A stretch of 64,000 nucleotides of DNA from assembly GCA_031835245.1 (NCBI GenBank), contig JAVKOQ010000186.1, positions 1-64,000 of the forward strand. Reading direction: 5' to 3'. Origin of the DNA: Balamuthia mandrillaris. Lineage: Eukaryota; Discosea; Longamoebia; Balamuthiidae. The notes under the pieces were generated by a model. The model saw only the letters and a program-made list of their open reading frames with translations, had not been told where the DNA came from and did no database searches. Positions 25,210 to 37,719 of the stretch are shown here, in pieces (positions within the stretch are counted from its first letter, which is position 1; each line of letters starts with the position of its first letter). The translations under genes and the position numbers were made by a program.

Positions 25210-27549
25210 ATGGCGGTGGCCACTCAACTTCGGACAATGGCGGTGCTCCTGGGTTTGTGCCTCTTCCTGTTGGTGTCCGTTGCTTGGGCTGACCTCAAAG
25301 GTAGGTTCTTGTTGGATGTTCGCTGGGTTTGTTGAAGATCTGCCAGTGTACCTTCTTATCTGTTGTTTGTTTCAACAGCAAGAAAACTCGTTTCAACTGA
25401 AGAGTTGGAAGAGAGAGCTACAAAGATGAATCTCGCGACGGTCGTTCGTGTTGCAGAAGAGGTTAATGCTCGAGAACTTGCAGAAAGGCACGGTTATGTG
25501 CACGTTGGAGAGGCACACCCGAAGCTTCGAGGCTACCACGTCTTCGAACGAAGTGCTTCTTGGCACCCTGATTCGTACTTACTTCTTGCTCTCCTTTTGT
25601 TTGAAACCTCCTTCGTTCACATGTTATCGTTTCTTTTCTTATTTGTTCTTCGAACTTTTTCCTTCATATGTGTGAAAAGACACCGGCCTCTAGAGGAAGC
25701 AGACGAAGTTCTTTGGTCACAGGAGCAAAGACCGAAACCGATCCACCTACGAGCTTTTCCAACGGACCCTCTTTTCTTCGAGCAGTGGTATCTCCACAGC
25801 AGCCAGCTCGACCTCAATGTTATGCCTGCTTGGGACAAAGGATATACTGGAAGAGGTCCTCTCTCCTTTCCTCTTTCGCCTTACTACCGCTTTCTGACTT
25901 TGCTCGATTACCATATTGCCTTAAAAACAAAAGGAGTCAACATTGCTATTGTCGATAATGGAGTGAATTACAACCATCCTGACTTGTTAGATAACTACAA
26001 GTTGGAAGGCAGCTGGGACTTTGTAGGCAGCGATCATGATTCTACTCCTGGTCCAAGTGACGATGAGCACGGCACTGCCTCTGCTGGTATTTTCTCGGTC
26101 CTTCCTTTCTTTGTGGTCATTTCTTTATTTCTTGCTTTCTTCCTCGCATACCAACAACAAATGATAAACAAACAGGAATAGCATTAGCAAAAAAGAACAA
26201 CAACATCTGCGGAGTGGGTGTAGCCCCTCAAGCCGGCCTCTCTGCCATCAGGCTCATCAGCGACAAGGGCAACGTGGACCACATTGAGGCCCAAGCTCTT
26301 GGCTATCGCTGCACTCCGGACGACGACTCTCCTTTCGGCTTCATGAACCACATCTTTTCGGCGAGCTGGGGTCCTCCTGACGATGGCCTCACTGTCTTTG
26401 GAGCGGATCGTCTCTTAAGAGAGGCCATGAAACATTGCTTGGAGCATGGCAGGCATGGCAAAGGGAGCATCTACCTGTGGTCTGCTGGTAACGGCCGCGC
26501 CGTTCGTGACAACGCCAACTACGATGGCTATGCCAACCTGAGAGAGACCATTGCCATCGGAGCGGTAGATTATTTAGGTTATCAGGCGGAGTACAGCGAG
26601 AGTTGCGCCTGCCTGATGGCGGTAGCGCCGTCTAGTGGGAGAGATAAGATGGTAGCCACGGACAGTTTGACCTCTTGCACGAGAGTGTTTGGCGGAACAT
26701 CTGCTGTTAGGTTTGTTCTCCTGTTTTTGGTTTTTTAAAATCGTGTTGTTATCTTTATCTCATGAACTTCAAAACAAAAAGTCCAATGGCTGCAGGAGTG
26801 ATAGCGTTGGTATTGGAAGCGAACCCCTATCTCTACTGGCGCGACGTGCAGCAGCTCATCGTGCAAACATCCACCAGCGAGGGTCTTGACAAGCGCCAAT
26901 GGCAAACCAACGGAGCAGGCTACCGGTTTCACCACGGCTTTGGCTTTGGGTTGTTGAACGCGGAGGCCATGGTCAACGCCGCCAAGGACTTCACTTCTCT
27001 CTCTCCTGCTATAATGGTGTGGCATAGGGATCAGGAGCCTATTCCCATCAACAAGAATGCGCTCTCCGTAAGGAAGTACACTCTTACTAGGGCAGAGTTG
27101 AACAAACAGGCCGGAAACGGAGGTAACATTCCTTGTCTTTTCACTCTGGCTGCTTCTTCCGTCTTCCGTCTTGCTTCTCTGTTTCCGCCTTCGTTTTTCT
27201 TCGTATTATCTCACTCTGCCTCACCTAAATAAAAAAAGGTCGTTTTGTCACGGAGCATGTTGTCGTGAACGTGGCTGGAAAGTATCCAGGGGGTTTTGGG
27301 GGTCTCAAACTTACGCTCATCTCACCTCACGGTACTCGTTCCTTCTTGGCCGAACCTCACCAAGACGTCGGCAATGTGGACCTCAGTTGGGACTTTATGA
27401 CAGTGGCTAACTGGGGCGAGGATCCTGTGGGCGATTGGACTTTAGAGGTATCTTACTTGAGTTATGGAAGGAGAGAGCCTGCTCCACCTTACATTAGGGC
27501 ATGGGAGCTCGATATTTATGGTCATATGGTTGATTCTCATGTTCATTGA
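25210..27549 (+). CDS. Kexin/furin-type proprotein convertase with P domain
   Basis: ATG at 25210 gives a signal peptide (MAVATQLRTMAVLLGLCLFL, LVSVAWA). A pro-segment follows (AERHGYVHVGEAHPKLRGYH). The S8B catalytic domain shows Asp in IAIVDNGVNYNHPDL, His in DDEHGTASAG, the SASWGPPDDG motif, the oxyanion Asn in LWSAGNGRAVRDNANYDGYA, and Ser in FGGTSAVSPMAAG, which is assembled across an intron (about 26710-26781). The P domain covers YTLTRAELNKQAGNGG to WDFMTVANWGEDPVGDWTLE. It stops at 27549 soon after DIYGHM, with no Cys-rich region or transmembrane helix, so the mature enzyme is probably soluble. Kexin-like enzymes cleave after dibasic sites in the secretory pathway. There is no obvious dibasic autoprocessing site between the pro-segment and the catalytic domain (nearby text is EQRPKPIHLRA), which is odd. 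Six introns. Confidence 0.93.
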
Positions 27550-27603
27550 GCACTACAGAAAAACAAAACAGGTTTGTTAACACTTTTTTTTTTTTGCTTT
27601 TTT

Positions 27604-29098
27604 TCATGGGGTGATGTTATTGTTGTCTTGTTGTTCAGTTTCGTGTTCGACCACCAAGCCTTCTTGTTGAGCGTTGTTCACTTCTTCTCTTTCTTCGACC
27701 ACATTTTTTACCTCTTCCACTTGGTGTTGCGCCTCAACAGCCTTCTCTTCTTCCTTTCGTTCTTCCACTCCTATTTCTTCCTTCAGTACTTGGGTTTCTG
27801 TTACTTCCTTCACTTCTTGGGCTTCCACTTCTTCCTTCGCCACAGTCGCTTCCGCTTCTTTCGCTTCCTCCTCCTGCTCTCTCACTTCGACTTCTTCGTT
27901 CTTCCCCATCAACACCATCTCCATTGCTTCTCTCTGCTGTTGTTGTGGTTCACTCTCAACAATTTTCTCTTCTTCTTTGTGTTGTTGCTCTTGTTGCTCA
28001 TTCTCTTGACGTTGCTGATACGCTTCGAATTGTTGCTGGTGCTTTTCAGCTGTTCGGATCTTCAACCTTTCTTCTCTCGATAAACCAGCCAGCTTATTGG
28101 CTCTCATCACTGGAGGCATCTTCGCTTCTTCCTTCGCAGCTTCTCCTTCTTCTCCCTCTTCAGAACCAGACCCCTCCTTCACACTCTTCTTTACTTGAAC
28201 CAAATCTTCCAAAGACTTTAGTCCTTTAGTCAAACTTGGCTTGGGCTTTCTCTGTTTGATGCTCTTCCCAAAGGGATCCACCTCCTCCACCTCCAGGCCG
28301 CTATCTCCCTCTTCCTTGGTAGCCGTTCTCACTTGCTTCCTGCGCTCTCTTTCTCTCTCCAGTTGTTGAAGCGCCTCTTCCTTTCGTTGCTGCTCAGCGT
28401 CTTGAATGGCCTTCTCCTCGGCTTGAATCTGCTCTTGCGCCTGGCGAGCCTTTTCCAGGTCAAACTCTTTCATCTTTTGTCTCCTTTCTTTGATTCTCTC
28501 CTGCGTTTCTTTGCGCTGCTTCTCCTTGATCTGCTGCTTTTTGATCTCTTTCATCTCTTCTGGTGTGAAGTTCATTTGACGCAACTTTTGCTCCTCTTCC
28601 AGTTTTTGTTGCTGCTCCTGCTCTTCTCTTTCTAACCGTTCGCGACGCTCCTGTTCCTGTTTTAGCAACAGCTCCTCCAGATTTTTCTGCTTCTCCTTTT
28701 TCTCCGCCTCGCGACGAGCTCTTCTCTCCTCCGCTCTTTGCTTCTTTTCAAGACGAGCGGCCTCCATTTCTTCGCTCCTGAGTTGGGACTGTTCGTTGCT
28801 TCTTTCTCTTTGGATCTGTCTGTCCTTTTGCCAGAGCTCAGAAACTTGCTCTGCTGAAAGCTCCTCTTCTGTATGCTTGTAGCTATCACAAATATGTTAA
28901 ACGGGGAGGAGAATAGCTGTGGAACGGTGGGTATACGCACTCTGTGTTGTGAACACCATTGACGTAGTGGGGTTGCTGTGGGTCCGCTGCAGCAGCCTCC
29001 TCTCCGCGAGCGCGTCTCCTTTCCGCTGGCCCGCCTTGTGTGCAGACCACAAGCACCGCGAGTGCCACCGCGACGATGAGCCCTGTTCTTCCCGTCAT
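27604..29098 (-). CDS. Secretory-signal, highly charged coiled-coil protein
   Basis: ATG at 29098 starts a signal peptide (MTGRTGLIVAVALAVLVVCT). One intron (about 28941-28886) joins HYVNGVHNTD to YKHTEEELSAEQVSELWQ. The rest is a long Glu/Lys/Arg/Gln-rich helix typical of coiled coils, with one more ordered piece, VDPFGKSIKQRKPKPSLTKG, followed by MPPVMRANKLAGLSREERLK. The tail is a Glu/Val repeat region (VAKEEVEAQEVKEVTETQ) and ends NNNITP. No known family recognised. It faces the protease gene, with 54 bases between stop codons. A signal peptide on a highly charged coiled coil is unusual but seen in ER-lumenal or surface proteins. Confidence 0.72.
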
Positions 29099-30635
<1,537 letters not shown>

Positions 30636-30789
30636 ATAACCCAATAATACGCCTTATGGCTTTCACTCCAATTTTTTGTATCTCATCTCTTTTCTCGTTG
30701 TTCCCCACTTTCTCTCACACACTCTCTCTTCTCTCTTGGGTGGCGTGAATGAAGGAAGAAAAGCGTATATTTTGGCGGAGGGGGGCTAC

Positions 30790-32012
30790 TTATGTGTCCC
30801 ATTTGCTTTTGCGTTTGGTGTTGTTGTTGCTGGAGGAAAGGAGAGCAGAGGAGGAAAATGGGAGCTGTTTGTTATGAACGACGTGGACAACCTTTGGCCG
30901 CACAGGTGGTGCGGCTGCCGTGGCGCTAGCCGAAGCGGCAGGAGGGGCGGATGAGCCCATGCCAAAGTGTGTGGTTCCTGCCGATTGAAACTCTACCGTT
31001 GTTCTTTCTGCAACCGCTGCTGCCGCTGGTTTGTTCGCTGTCACTGTGATTTTTGTGGATAGAAAGAGAAACGACATTAGAAAATGGTTGCGAAGCAAAG
31101 AGAGGTACAGAAGAAGAAGAAGAAGAAGAAGAAGAACTAGAAGAAGAAGAAGAAGAAGAAGAAGAAGAACAACAACAAGAAGAAGAACGAGACCAGGAGG
31201 AGGAGGAGGAGAACAAGAAGAAGAAGAAGAAGAAGAATAAGAACAAGAAGAAGAAGAACAAGAAGAAGAAGAAGAAGAACAAGAAGAACAAGAAGAAGAT
31301 AAAACAAACATTCTTTGAGGAAAGCTTTCTGTTCGGTGCGTATCCAATGAGGGTCGAACAGGTGCTTGGGGTAGTTGGAGGCGCTCTCATCGATGTTGCA
31401 GTGCTGCACCAACCAGTTGAGCAGGTAAGGGTTCTTAAAATCCTTGGCATGCCTTATCTTGCTGTTGATGGTGCTTCCTCCTCCTCTTCCTGTCGCCCGT
31501 TTTCTTGCCACAAACTTGTGAAGGTCTGCTATCCGTTTCTTTTTGTTTGTTGTTAGATGGATGAAGAAGGAAGAAAGAAACAAGTGTTGAAAAAATACGA
31601 AACATGAGGAAAGACAATAAAAACCTGAAGTCTTTCATCGCAAGGACTGGCAGGGAGAGGCAGGCCAAGCTCATCGGTTTTCTCGCCGCCAGTGTGGGTG
31701 CTACCGTTTGCCTCTTCCGTTGAATGCTCTTGCGGGTGTGCTTCTGCTTCTTCTTCCCATTCCTCTGCCTCCTGCTCTTCTATTCTTGGCTTCTTTGTTC
31801 GCCTTTATGTTTTTGTGATCAACCAAGTGAAAGGCTACTGGGGAATACTGGCAAATATATTTTTTTTTTAAAAAAAAGACGTACCGTTCTTGTGGCTCGC
31901 ATTCTGTTTCAACCTTGATCACCTCTTCCTCTTGTTTTTGTGGTTCCTCCTCTTCCTCCTCCTCGTCTTCCTCCACTTCATAGTCCACCAACGAAAACAC
32001 TTCCTCTTCCAT
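30790..32012 (-). CDS. SAP30BP: SAP30-binding protein (HCNGP) homologue
   Basis: ATG at 32012 (MEEEVFSLVDYEVEEDEEEE) opens an acidic N-terminus. After introns the sequence continues EQEAEEWEEEAEAHPQEHS, ELGLPLPASPCDERLQ, DLHKFVARKRATG, STINSKIRHAKDFKNPYLLN, WLVQHCNIDESASNYPKHLF and DPHWIRTEQKAFLKE. The K-DF-NP-L---V---ID---NYPK--FDP pattern is the HCNGP domain. The last exon is Ala-rich (AAAAVAERTTVEFQSAGTTH) and ends KSKWDT at 30790. The family is nuclear and linked to transcription repression and to branch-site recognition in splicing. The last intron (about 31310-31050) is filled with AAG repeat (sense CTT). Confidence 0.86.
31108..31303 (-). repeat. Intronic AAG microsatellite
   Basis: AAG triplets with AAC and GGA interruptions, in the last intron of the SAP30BP gene; sense strand is CTT-rich. 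Confidence 0.8.
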
Positions 32013-32129
32013 CTTTTTTCTTTTTCTTTTGTTCTTCAAGACGACACGAAGATCATGATGATCGATCATGGAAGCGAACGATATCATGACGACATGAATA
32101 TAAACCAAAAAAAAAATTCATTGGGTTTG

Positions 32130-33274
32130 TCACAAACGAGCCACGGTAATGTGAGGAGGAGGAGCCTGCACGGACCCGATGCGAGTGATAGAAGCGGGGG
32201 GAGCTCCCTCGTAGCAGATCTTGTAGACGGCAGTAAACAATGGAAACCTACGAATGAGAAGAAGAAGAAGAAGATGAAGAACAAGATGAAGAAGAAGAAG
32301 TCAACCAAAGCTATGAAAGAGAAGAACGAAAGGAGAAAAGATTATCAAAAAGCTACCTGTCTGTGAGACCTCGTTTGTGAAGCACCTCATAAACTTCTGC
32401 AGCGGTCAAAGTGCCTTGCAGTTTTTGTCCATTCAGCAACTCTTTCTCCAGTTGTTCAATGGACTAACAGGAAAAAGGAATACGTTTAGCGGAAGAAAAA
32501 AAGAGCATAAGCAAATGAGACGGAACAACGGTAAGATAAGAGCAGAAATGCTAACCTTGTTTGCAGTAACAAACGCTTCAGCAACTTTTCTGTTTCTGCC
32601 ACTGAAACACGTAACAATAAGATCTGCAACACCGCAACTATTTTCGTTGTTTAAAATGAGAAAAAGCAGTGCAGAGCAGAGACGAAGACGAAGAAGAAGA
32701 TGAAAAAAAAAAAGAACCTTTCAAAGAATGTTGCATCCTTGACAGAAGGAAAGAAGTACTGCGAGAACTTTTTCATCTCTTCCAGCCCAATCCTCATGAC
32801 GGCAGCCTTGGTGTTGGCTCCATACTTTAGTCCATCCACAAAACCAGCGGCCACCGCCACAATGTTCTTCAACGCCCCGCAGAGCTCCACTCCTTCCACA
32901 TCCTCCACAATGTTGACAGAGAAAAACTCTGGAATGTTAAATAGAAGATGCCATGTCTTGGTTGTTGCTGCTGTCTCCACTTTTTCACATGTTGAAGAAG
33001 CAGAAGAAGAAGAACAAGAAGATGATGAAGCAGAAGAAGAGTAACCGATGGTGGCTTCGCTGAAAGGGCCAGAGGCAACCAGATTGGCGATGTTGGCTCC
33101 GGAGAGGACGCAGACATCGCTCACGCCCAGCTCTTTGCGGATCAAGTGAGAGAAGAGAATGGGAGAGGAGGTGGAGGCATCGATGGACATGCCTTTGAGG
33201 AGATGGATGACTCTGGCGTTGGGTTGAATGCGGCCTTTGAGCCGTTTGACGAGCCCTTCAGCAAACTTTGGGGC

Positions 33275-33317
<43 letters not shown>

Positions 33318-33324
33318 GCAGCAC

Positions 33325-33357
<33 letters not shown>

Positions 33358-33989
33358 AGAAGAAGAAGAAGAAGAAGAAGAAGAAGAAGAACAAGAAGAA
33401 GAAGAACAACAAGATGAAGGCGAAGAAGAAGGTGAAAAAGAAGTAGAAGAAGAAGAACAAGAAGAAGAATGAGACTATGAAGAAAGCAGAGAACAGAGAA
33501 GAGCAATAGCGAAAAGAGAAGAAGAGGAGTGCACGGTTACTTGATGAGGCAGACATATGACCAAAAGGGTGGCATCTTTCACGGCTTCATACTCGCTGGT
33601 GACAGCACGGATGTTGGTCGGCAGTTTTATGCCCGGAAGATATCTTTTGTTTTTTTGTTTTGTTTGTTTGCGTCGACGGATTAACTACCAAACAGCGAAG
33701 GAGAGAGAGTGAAGAAGACCACATACTTGACATTCTCATGGGTGGTGTTGATGAGCTCACTGAGCTTCTGGCCGTTGACAATCTCCTCATAGACCCACAT
33801 CGGAACCACCTCTTCAAACACGTCGTTGTGTCGCTGGGTGTTTCGGCCGATGACGCAAGATATCGCGGAGGCCCTGTTATTTTTTTTTTGTTTGTTTGGC
33901 AAGAAAGAGAAAGAAGGGGGCAAAGGGGCAAAGGTTGCGCACCAGTTGCCGGAGCCAAGAATGGCGACTCGCTCTCTACTCCGGTTCAT
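32130..33989 (-). CDS. NAD-dependent glycerol-3-phosphate dehydrogenase
   Basis: ATG at 33989. The NAD-binding glycine motif is split by an intron: [10 protein letters not shown] then [11 protein letters not shown], so GSGNWASA replaces the usual GSGNWGSA. Following family motifs are [114 protein letters not shown], the C-terminal [17 protein letters not shown] and [20 protein letters not shown]. The Lys of [12 protein letters not shown] is the catalytic lysine of the family. Stop TGA 32130-32132 after VARL. The enzyme reduces dihydroxyacetone phosphate to glycerol-3-phosphate for lipid synthesis and redox balance. The protein ends without a peroxisomal signal. Seven or so introns; one is CT and CTT repeat (33283-33470 on the + strand). 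Confidence 0.93.
33283..33470 (-). repeat. Intronic GA and GAA microsatellite
   Basis: GA dinucleotides (about 33283-33312) followed by GAA triplets to about 33470 in an intron of the glycerol-3-phosphate dehydrogenase gene; sense strand CTT then CT. Confidence 0.8.
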
Positions 33990-34340
33990 GTTTCGCTCTG
34001 TTCAACTCTTCTCTCTTTCTTTTTGTTTTTTTTTGTTGGTGTTGATGGGTTTTTAAGGACCCCTCCTGAAAAGGGTTACACATTGTGGCAGAGCGAAAGC
34101 TGTCCCAGGCCGCCTTGTGTAATTTCTCCGACCATACGCTAGACATTGTGGGTGCGAACAAAAGCCATGCCCGTTTCCCGAGTTGAAAGAAAGCAGCAGA
34201 AATGCTGTTCAACTGTTGCAATTTTTGACGTCAAATGATGAGCTTGTGTGGCAAGCGTGCTTTAACACCACCGAAGAATTGTGAATGGCAAGGCAGGCTG
34301 CTTCTCCATCATCCTCTGTTGGTGCCTTCTTATACAGACA
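33990..34340. other. Intergenic, no gene seen
   Basis: About 350 bases upstream of the dehydrogenase start and downstream of the DUF4336 gene. No recognisable coding or RNA signal; likely the dehydrogenase promoter. Confidence 0.45.
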
Positions 34341-35288
34341 CTACGCCCTCAGCCTGCTTTTGTACGCAGCAATCATCTCATCCCTTGCTCGGTTGGCCTC
34401 CGCCTCTCCTTCGATCACCTGCCCATGGGCCATGATCACCCTTTGCAGGTTTCCCCACTCTTGCCTTGCCCTCTCCAAGCTGCCCACCATCTCCTTGGGC
34501 CTCTTCACCACCAACCGGCTGGCAATGACCTTGGAGGGCACCAAACGGTGCTCGCCGTGGCCCCTCCCCACCCCCATGGCCCACACGTACAGGTACGCCA
34601 GCGGAGACTCCGCAAAGGAGACGCCATCCTCCGCGAGAGGCTCGCCTCGAGGGATGTTGAACGCCAGGTCGGTGAGCACCAAGGTCCCGGAGGAAGGGTG
34701 GAAGAAGAGGAGCTCATCCAGCATGGGCATGCCCTGGATGGGAATGAACTGAAGGCGAGGTCTAGCAAAGGGAGAGGCGGAGGTGCCAAAGTGAAGGGAA
34801 GCAAAGGCAGCGTGTTCCTCCGGAGGGCCCTCAAAGTAGATGAGGTGGTGGTAGTGAGCCAACTTTTCTTTGTCCTGGTGTTGTTTTCAGAGTTAGTTTG
34901 CAAGTTAGTTTTTTGGGGTGTGTGTGCGTGGAGTGGCAGGAGAAGAAGGCTGGACTTCTTCTCCTCGGTTAACCTTTTTTTCCCTGAGGCCAGCAGGAGC
35001 GTAGAACTTTGCCTCAGGAAAGGCCTCTTGGAAGCCCGCAGCAAAGAGGTGATGGGCCTTGTTGGGAGAGATGACGTGCTTCACGGCTTTCTTCCCGCCC
35101 AACGCCTCCAGGTCCTCCCTGAGGCCTGGGGTGAGTTCGATGGGGGAGATGACCGCCAGCTCCGGCTCAGCATCGGGGCTGGAAAGCGAGAGGACGGTCA
35201 TCCTGGTGCGAAGGCTGGCGCCAGGCACGTAGCGCATGACCTTCTCTGCCACCCATACCTGTGGATGCAAACGACGAAGAGACTTCAT
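34341..35288 (-). CDS. DUF4336 family protein
   Basis: ATG at 35288. Exon 1 reads MKSLRRLHPQVWVAEKVMRY, ASLRTRMTVLSLSS, LAVISPIELTPGLREDLEAL and VKHVISPNKAHHLFAAGFQE, FPEAKFYAPAGLREK. One intron (about 34985-34883) leads to LAHYHHLIYFEGPPEEHAAF, QGMPMLDELLFFHPSSGTLV, LTDLAFNIPR and a C-terminus rich in charged helices, ending SRLRA. This matches the DUF4336 pattern found in plants, algae, bacteria and protists. The His-rich SPNKAHHLF segment and the fold are suggestive of a metallo-beta-lactamase-like protein, but no enzyme activity is established. Confidence 0.78.
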
Positions 35289-35546
35289 AGCTTCCCTCTC
35301 TCCCTTTTAGTTATTTTATTTGTGTCTCTTTTGTGAGTTTAAATATATATGAGTTGACCAATAGATATTCAAAAAGTAGGATAGATCAGAAACCGACCAA
35401 TAAAAATTCAAACTAAAAAAAGCGGAAATCATCCAAATTTCCATCGGCAATCGTCGAGTTTTAAAGAATGTCTCAGGACGACATGATACAAATCACCTTA
35501 AGAGAATCACGGAAAAAAATAAGAAGGCAAAGAAGGAAAGAAGGCA

Positions 35547-37303
35547 ATGGAGAACATGTTACGGCTGTTGTGGTACTCCCTTTTGGCCATCTTCAAGGTG
35601 ATCGCTATCTCAGGGGCAGGCGCTGCTCTGGCTCACTATGGAATACTCCCTCCTGAAGCTCGTCAACACCTCAGCAAAGTACCTCTTTCCTCTTGTTCAT
35701 GCCTTGGTTATTGTTTTTTTTTTAAATTTTTGGTTTGGTGTCGTTTCACTCCCATTTTGGGATGAACAGATTTCCTACTACCTTCTTTCCCCGGCTTTGC
35801 TCTTCTCGTCGTTGAGTGGGAGCATCAACGTGGAGGCCATGTTTCGTTGGTGGCCTCTCCTGCTCTTTCCCTTTCTCTACTCCCTCCTGGGCTTCTTGCT
35901 GGCGCACCTCCTCATCCGTCTCTTCTTCATCTATTCCTCCGCCACTGCCGGAGGGGCTCCCTCCTCCCCCTATTTCTCTCTCTCCGCTCTGCTGCGACGG
36001 ATAAGGCTTCACCTCAACAGGAGAAAGAGAAGAACGCGGGAGAAGCGGAAAAGAAGGTCGACGGACGAAGAGAAGAGGGACGCGCTGCCCTTGTTATCTT
36101 CCTCCAAAACGGAAGCCGTGGAAGAAAGAGCGAGAGAAAGAGACAGAGAAAGAGGTGGAGGAGGGGTGGAAGCGGTGGATGACTTACTCATTGTGGAGGA
36201 AGAGGAAGAGGAGGAGGAGGCAGAGGAAGAGAAAGAGGACTATGGAGAAAGAGAAGCAAAGTTTAATGACGCGTTAAAGAGATGTATTATTGCAGGGGTG
36301 ACGTTAGCGAATGCCGGTAACCTGCCGCTTACCCTCATCATCTCCATCACCCATGACCTCGCTCCCTTCAATGAGGATGAGGAAGCTACCTCAAGAGGTT
36401 AGTTTGTGGTTGTTCTTCTCTTTTATTCACCATCTTCTGCTTCGTTTTGCTCCGTACTCATTCTTTTGGCAAAAAGGAATATCATATGTATCGCTATACA
36501 TGACATGCATGTCGTTATTAGTGTGGACAGTAGGGTTGAACTATATAGGACGAGGCCCTCAACTCTTTAACAAGGAGGACAAGACGAAACCAAGTAATTC
36601 CGACCTTGAAGGAATGTTAACAAAACAAGAAAGTGGCAGCAATGGAGAAAAGACCGACAGAAAGGAGAATGGAGAAGAAATAGTAGCGCATACTACAAAA
36701 AGAGAAGAGACACAACCGTCATCAATGTCTACAACCGCAACAATGTCTTCATCGAGGATGGATGCAAGCGAAGCAGCCAAACCGTTTTGGAAAAGGCTGT
36801 TCTACCAAGCGAAAGGGGTTCGCTCATCCTTTTTCTTGTGTCTTCATTTTACCTTTACTATTTTTATTCTTACGCCAACAAACTATTAACAGGGACTTAG
36901 CCCAATAACATTTTCTCTACTTTCCGCCCTGTTTGTTGGTCTAATACCTCCCATACGGAACCTGTTCCACGGCACGGGTGCTCCGTTGAAGTTCGTGATG
37001 GAGATCTTTGACTTTTTGGGGCTGCCTAGTGTGCCCATTGTGATGTTGGTGCTAGGAGCAAGTCTCGCCAAAGGACCACGCACCTCTTTTGTTGGTCCGT
37101 CTTCTGATTCTTTCATTCTCATCACCCCTCGTTCTGTTGCTATCATTCTCACATTACCATCCTCTCTCTCCCTATCCTGTCACCTTTATTCTCATTGTTG
37201 GATAATGCCGAGCAGGAATACGGCCTATAGCGGCGGTAGTCATAGGCAAGCTTTTACTCATGCCACTCCTCGGCATCTCGATTACACTTGCAGTAAGGTT
37301 GTT

Positions 37304-37346
<43 letters not shown>

Positions 37347-37482
37347 TCTCTTCATTTCTTGCGAGCTGATTCAAAACCCAAAATAAGACGTATGGGCTTG
37401 TTGCCAGAAGATCCATTGTTTGCTTTCGTGTTGATGATACAGTCTGCAACTCCAAGCGCCACCGTATTGGTATTGCTCACCC

Positions 37483-37526
<44 letters not shown>

Positions 37527-37705
37527 TCTTGTCATTTTGTTTTGTGAATGTGTATATGACCCCAACTTTGTTTTCAAAGGTGGTTATCTCAGAGATCCAT
37601 CAATGGGGAAACGACATCACGCCAACACTCCAATTCTGGCAATACGTAGTTGCCGTCTTCACGCTCACCTTTGTCACTGCTTTTTCCCTCTTTGTTCTTC
37701 TCTGA
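35547..37705 (+). CDS. PIN-like/auxin efflux carrier family membrane transporter
   Basis: ATG at 35547 (MENMLRLLWYSLLAIFKVIA). Hydrophobic helices form two bundles: GAGAALAHYGILPPEARQHL, ISYYLLSPALLFSSLSGSIN, LFPFLYSLLGFLLAHLLIRL, ALKRCIIAGVTLANAGNLPL, GLSPITFSLLSALFVGLIPP, LPSVPIVMLVLGASLAKGP, IRPIAAVVIGKLLLMPLLGI and PLFAFVLMIQSATPSATVLV. A long charged cytosolic loop separates the bundles. NAGNLP and the late SATPSA helix fit the PILS/auxin-efflux-carrier superfamily (10 helices, crossed helices with broken middles). Stop TGA 37703-37705. In non-plants such carriers probably move organic anions at the ER; the substrate here is unknown. Introns carry CT repeats (about 37305-37340, 37487-37524). 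Confidence 0.85.
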
Positions 37706-37719
37706 AATACGAGCCAATA

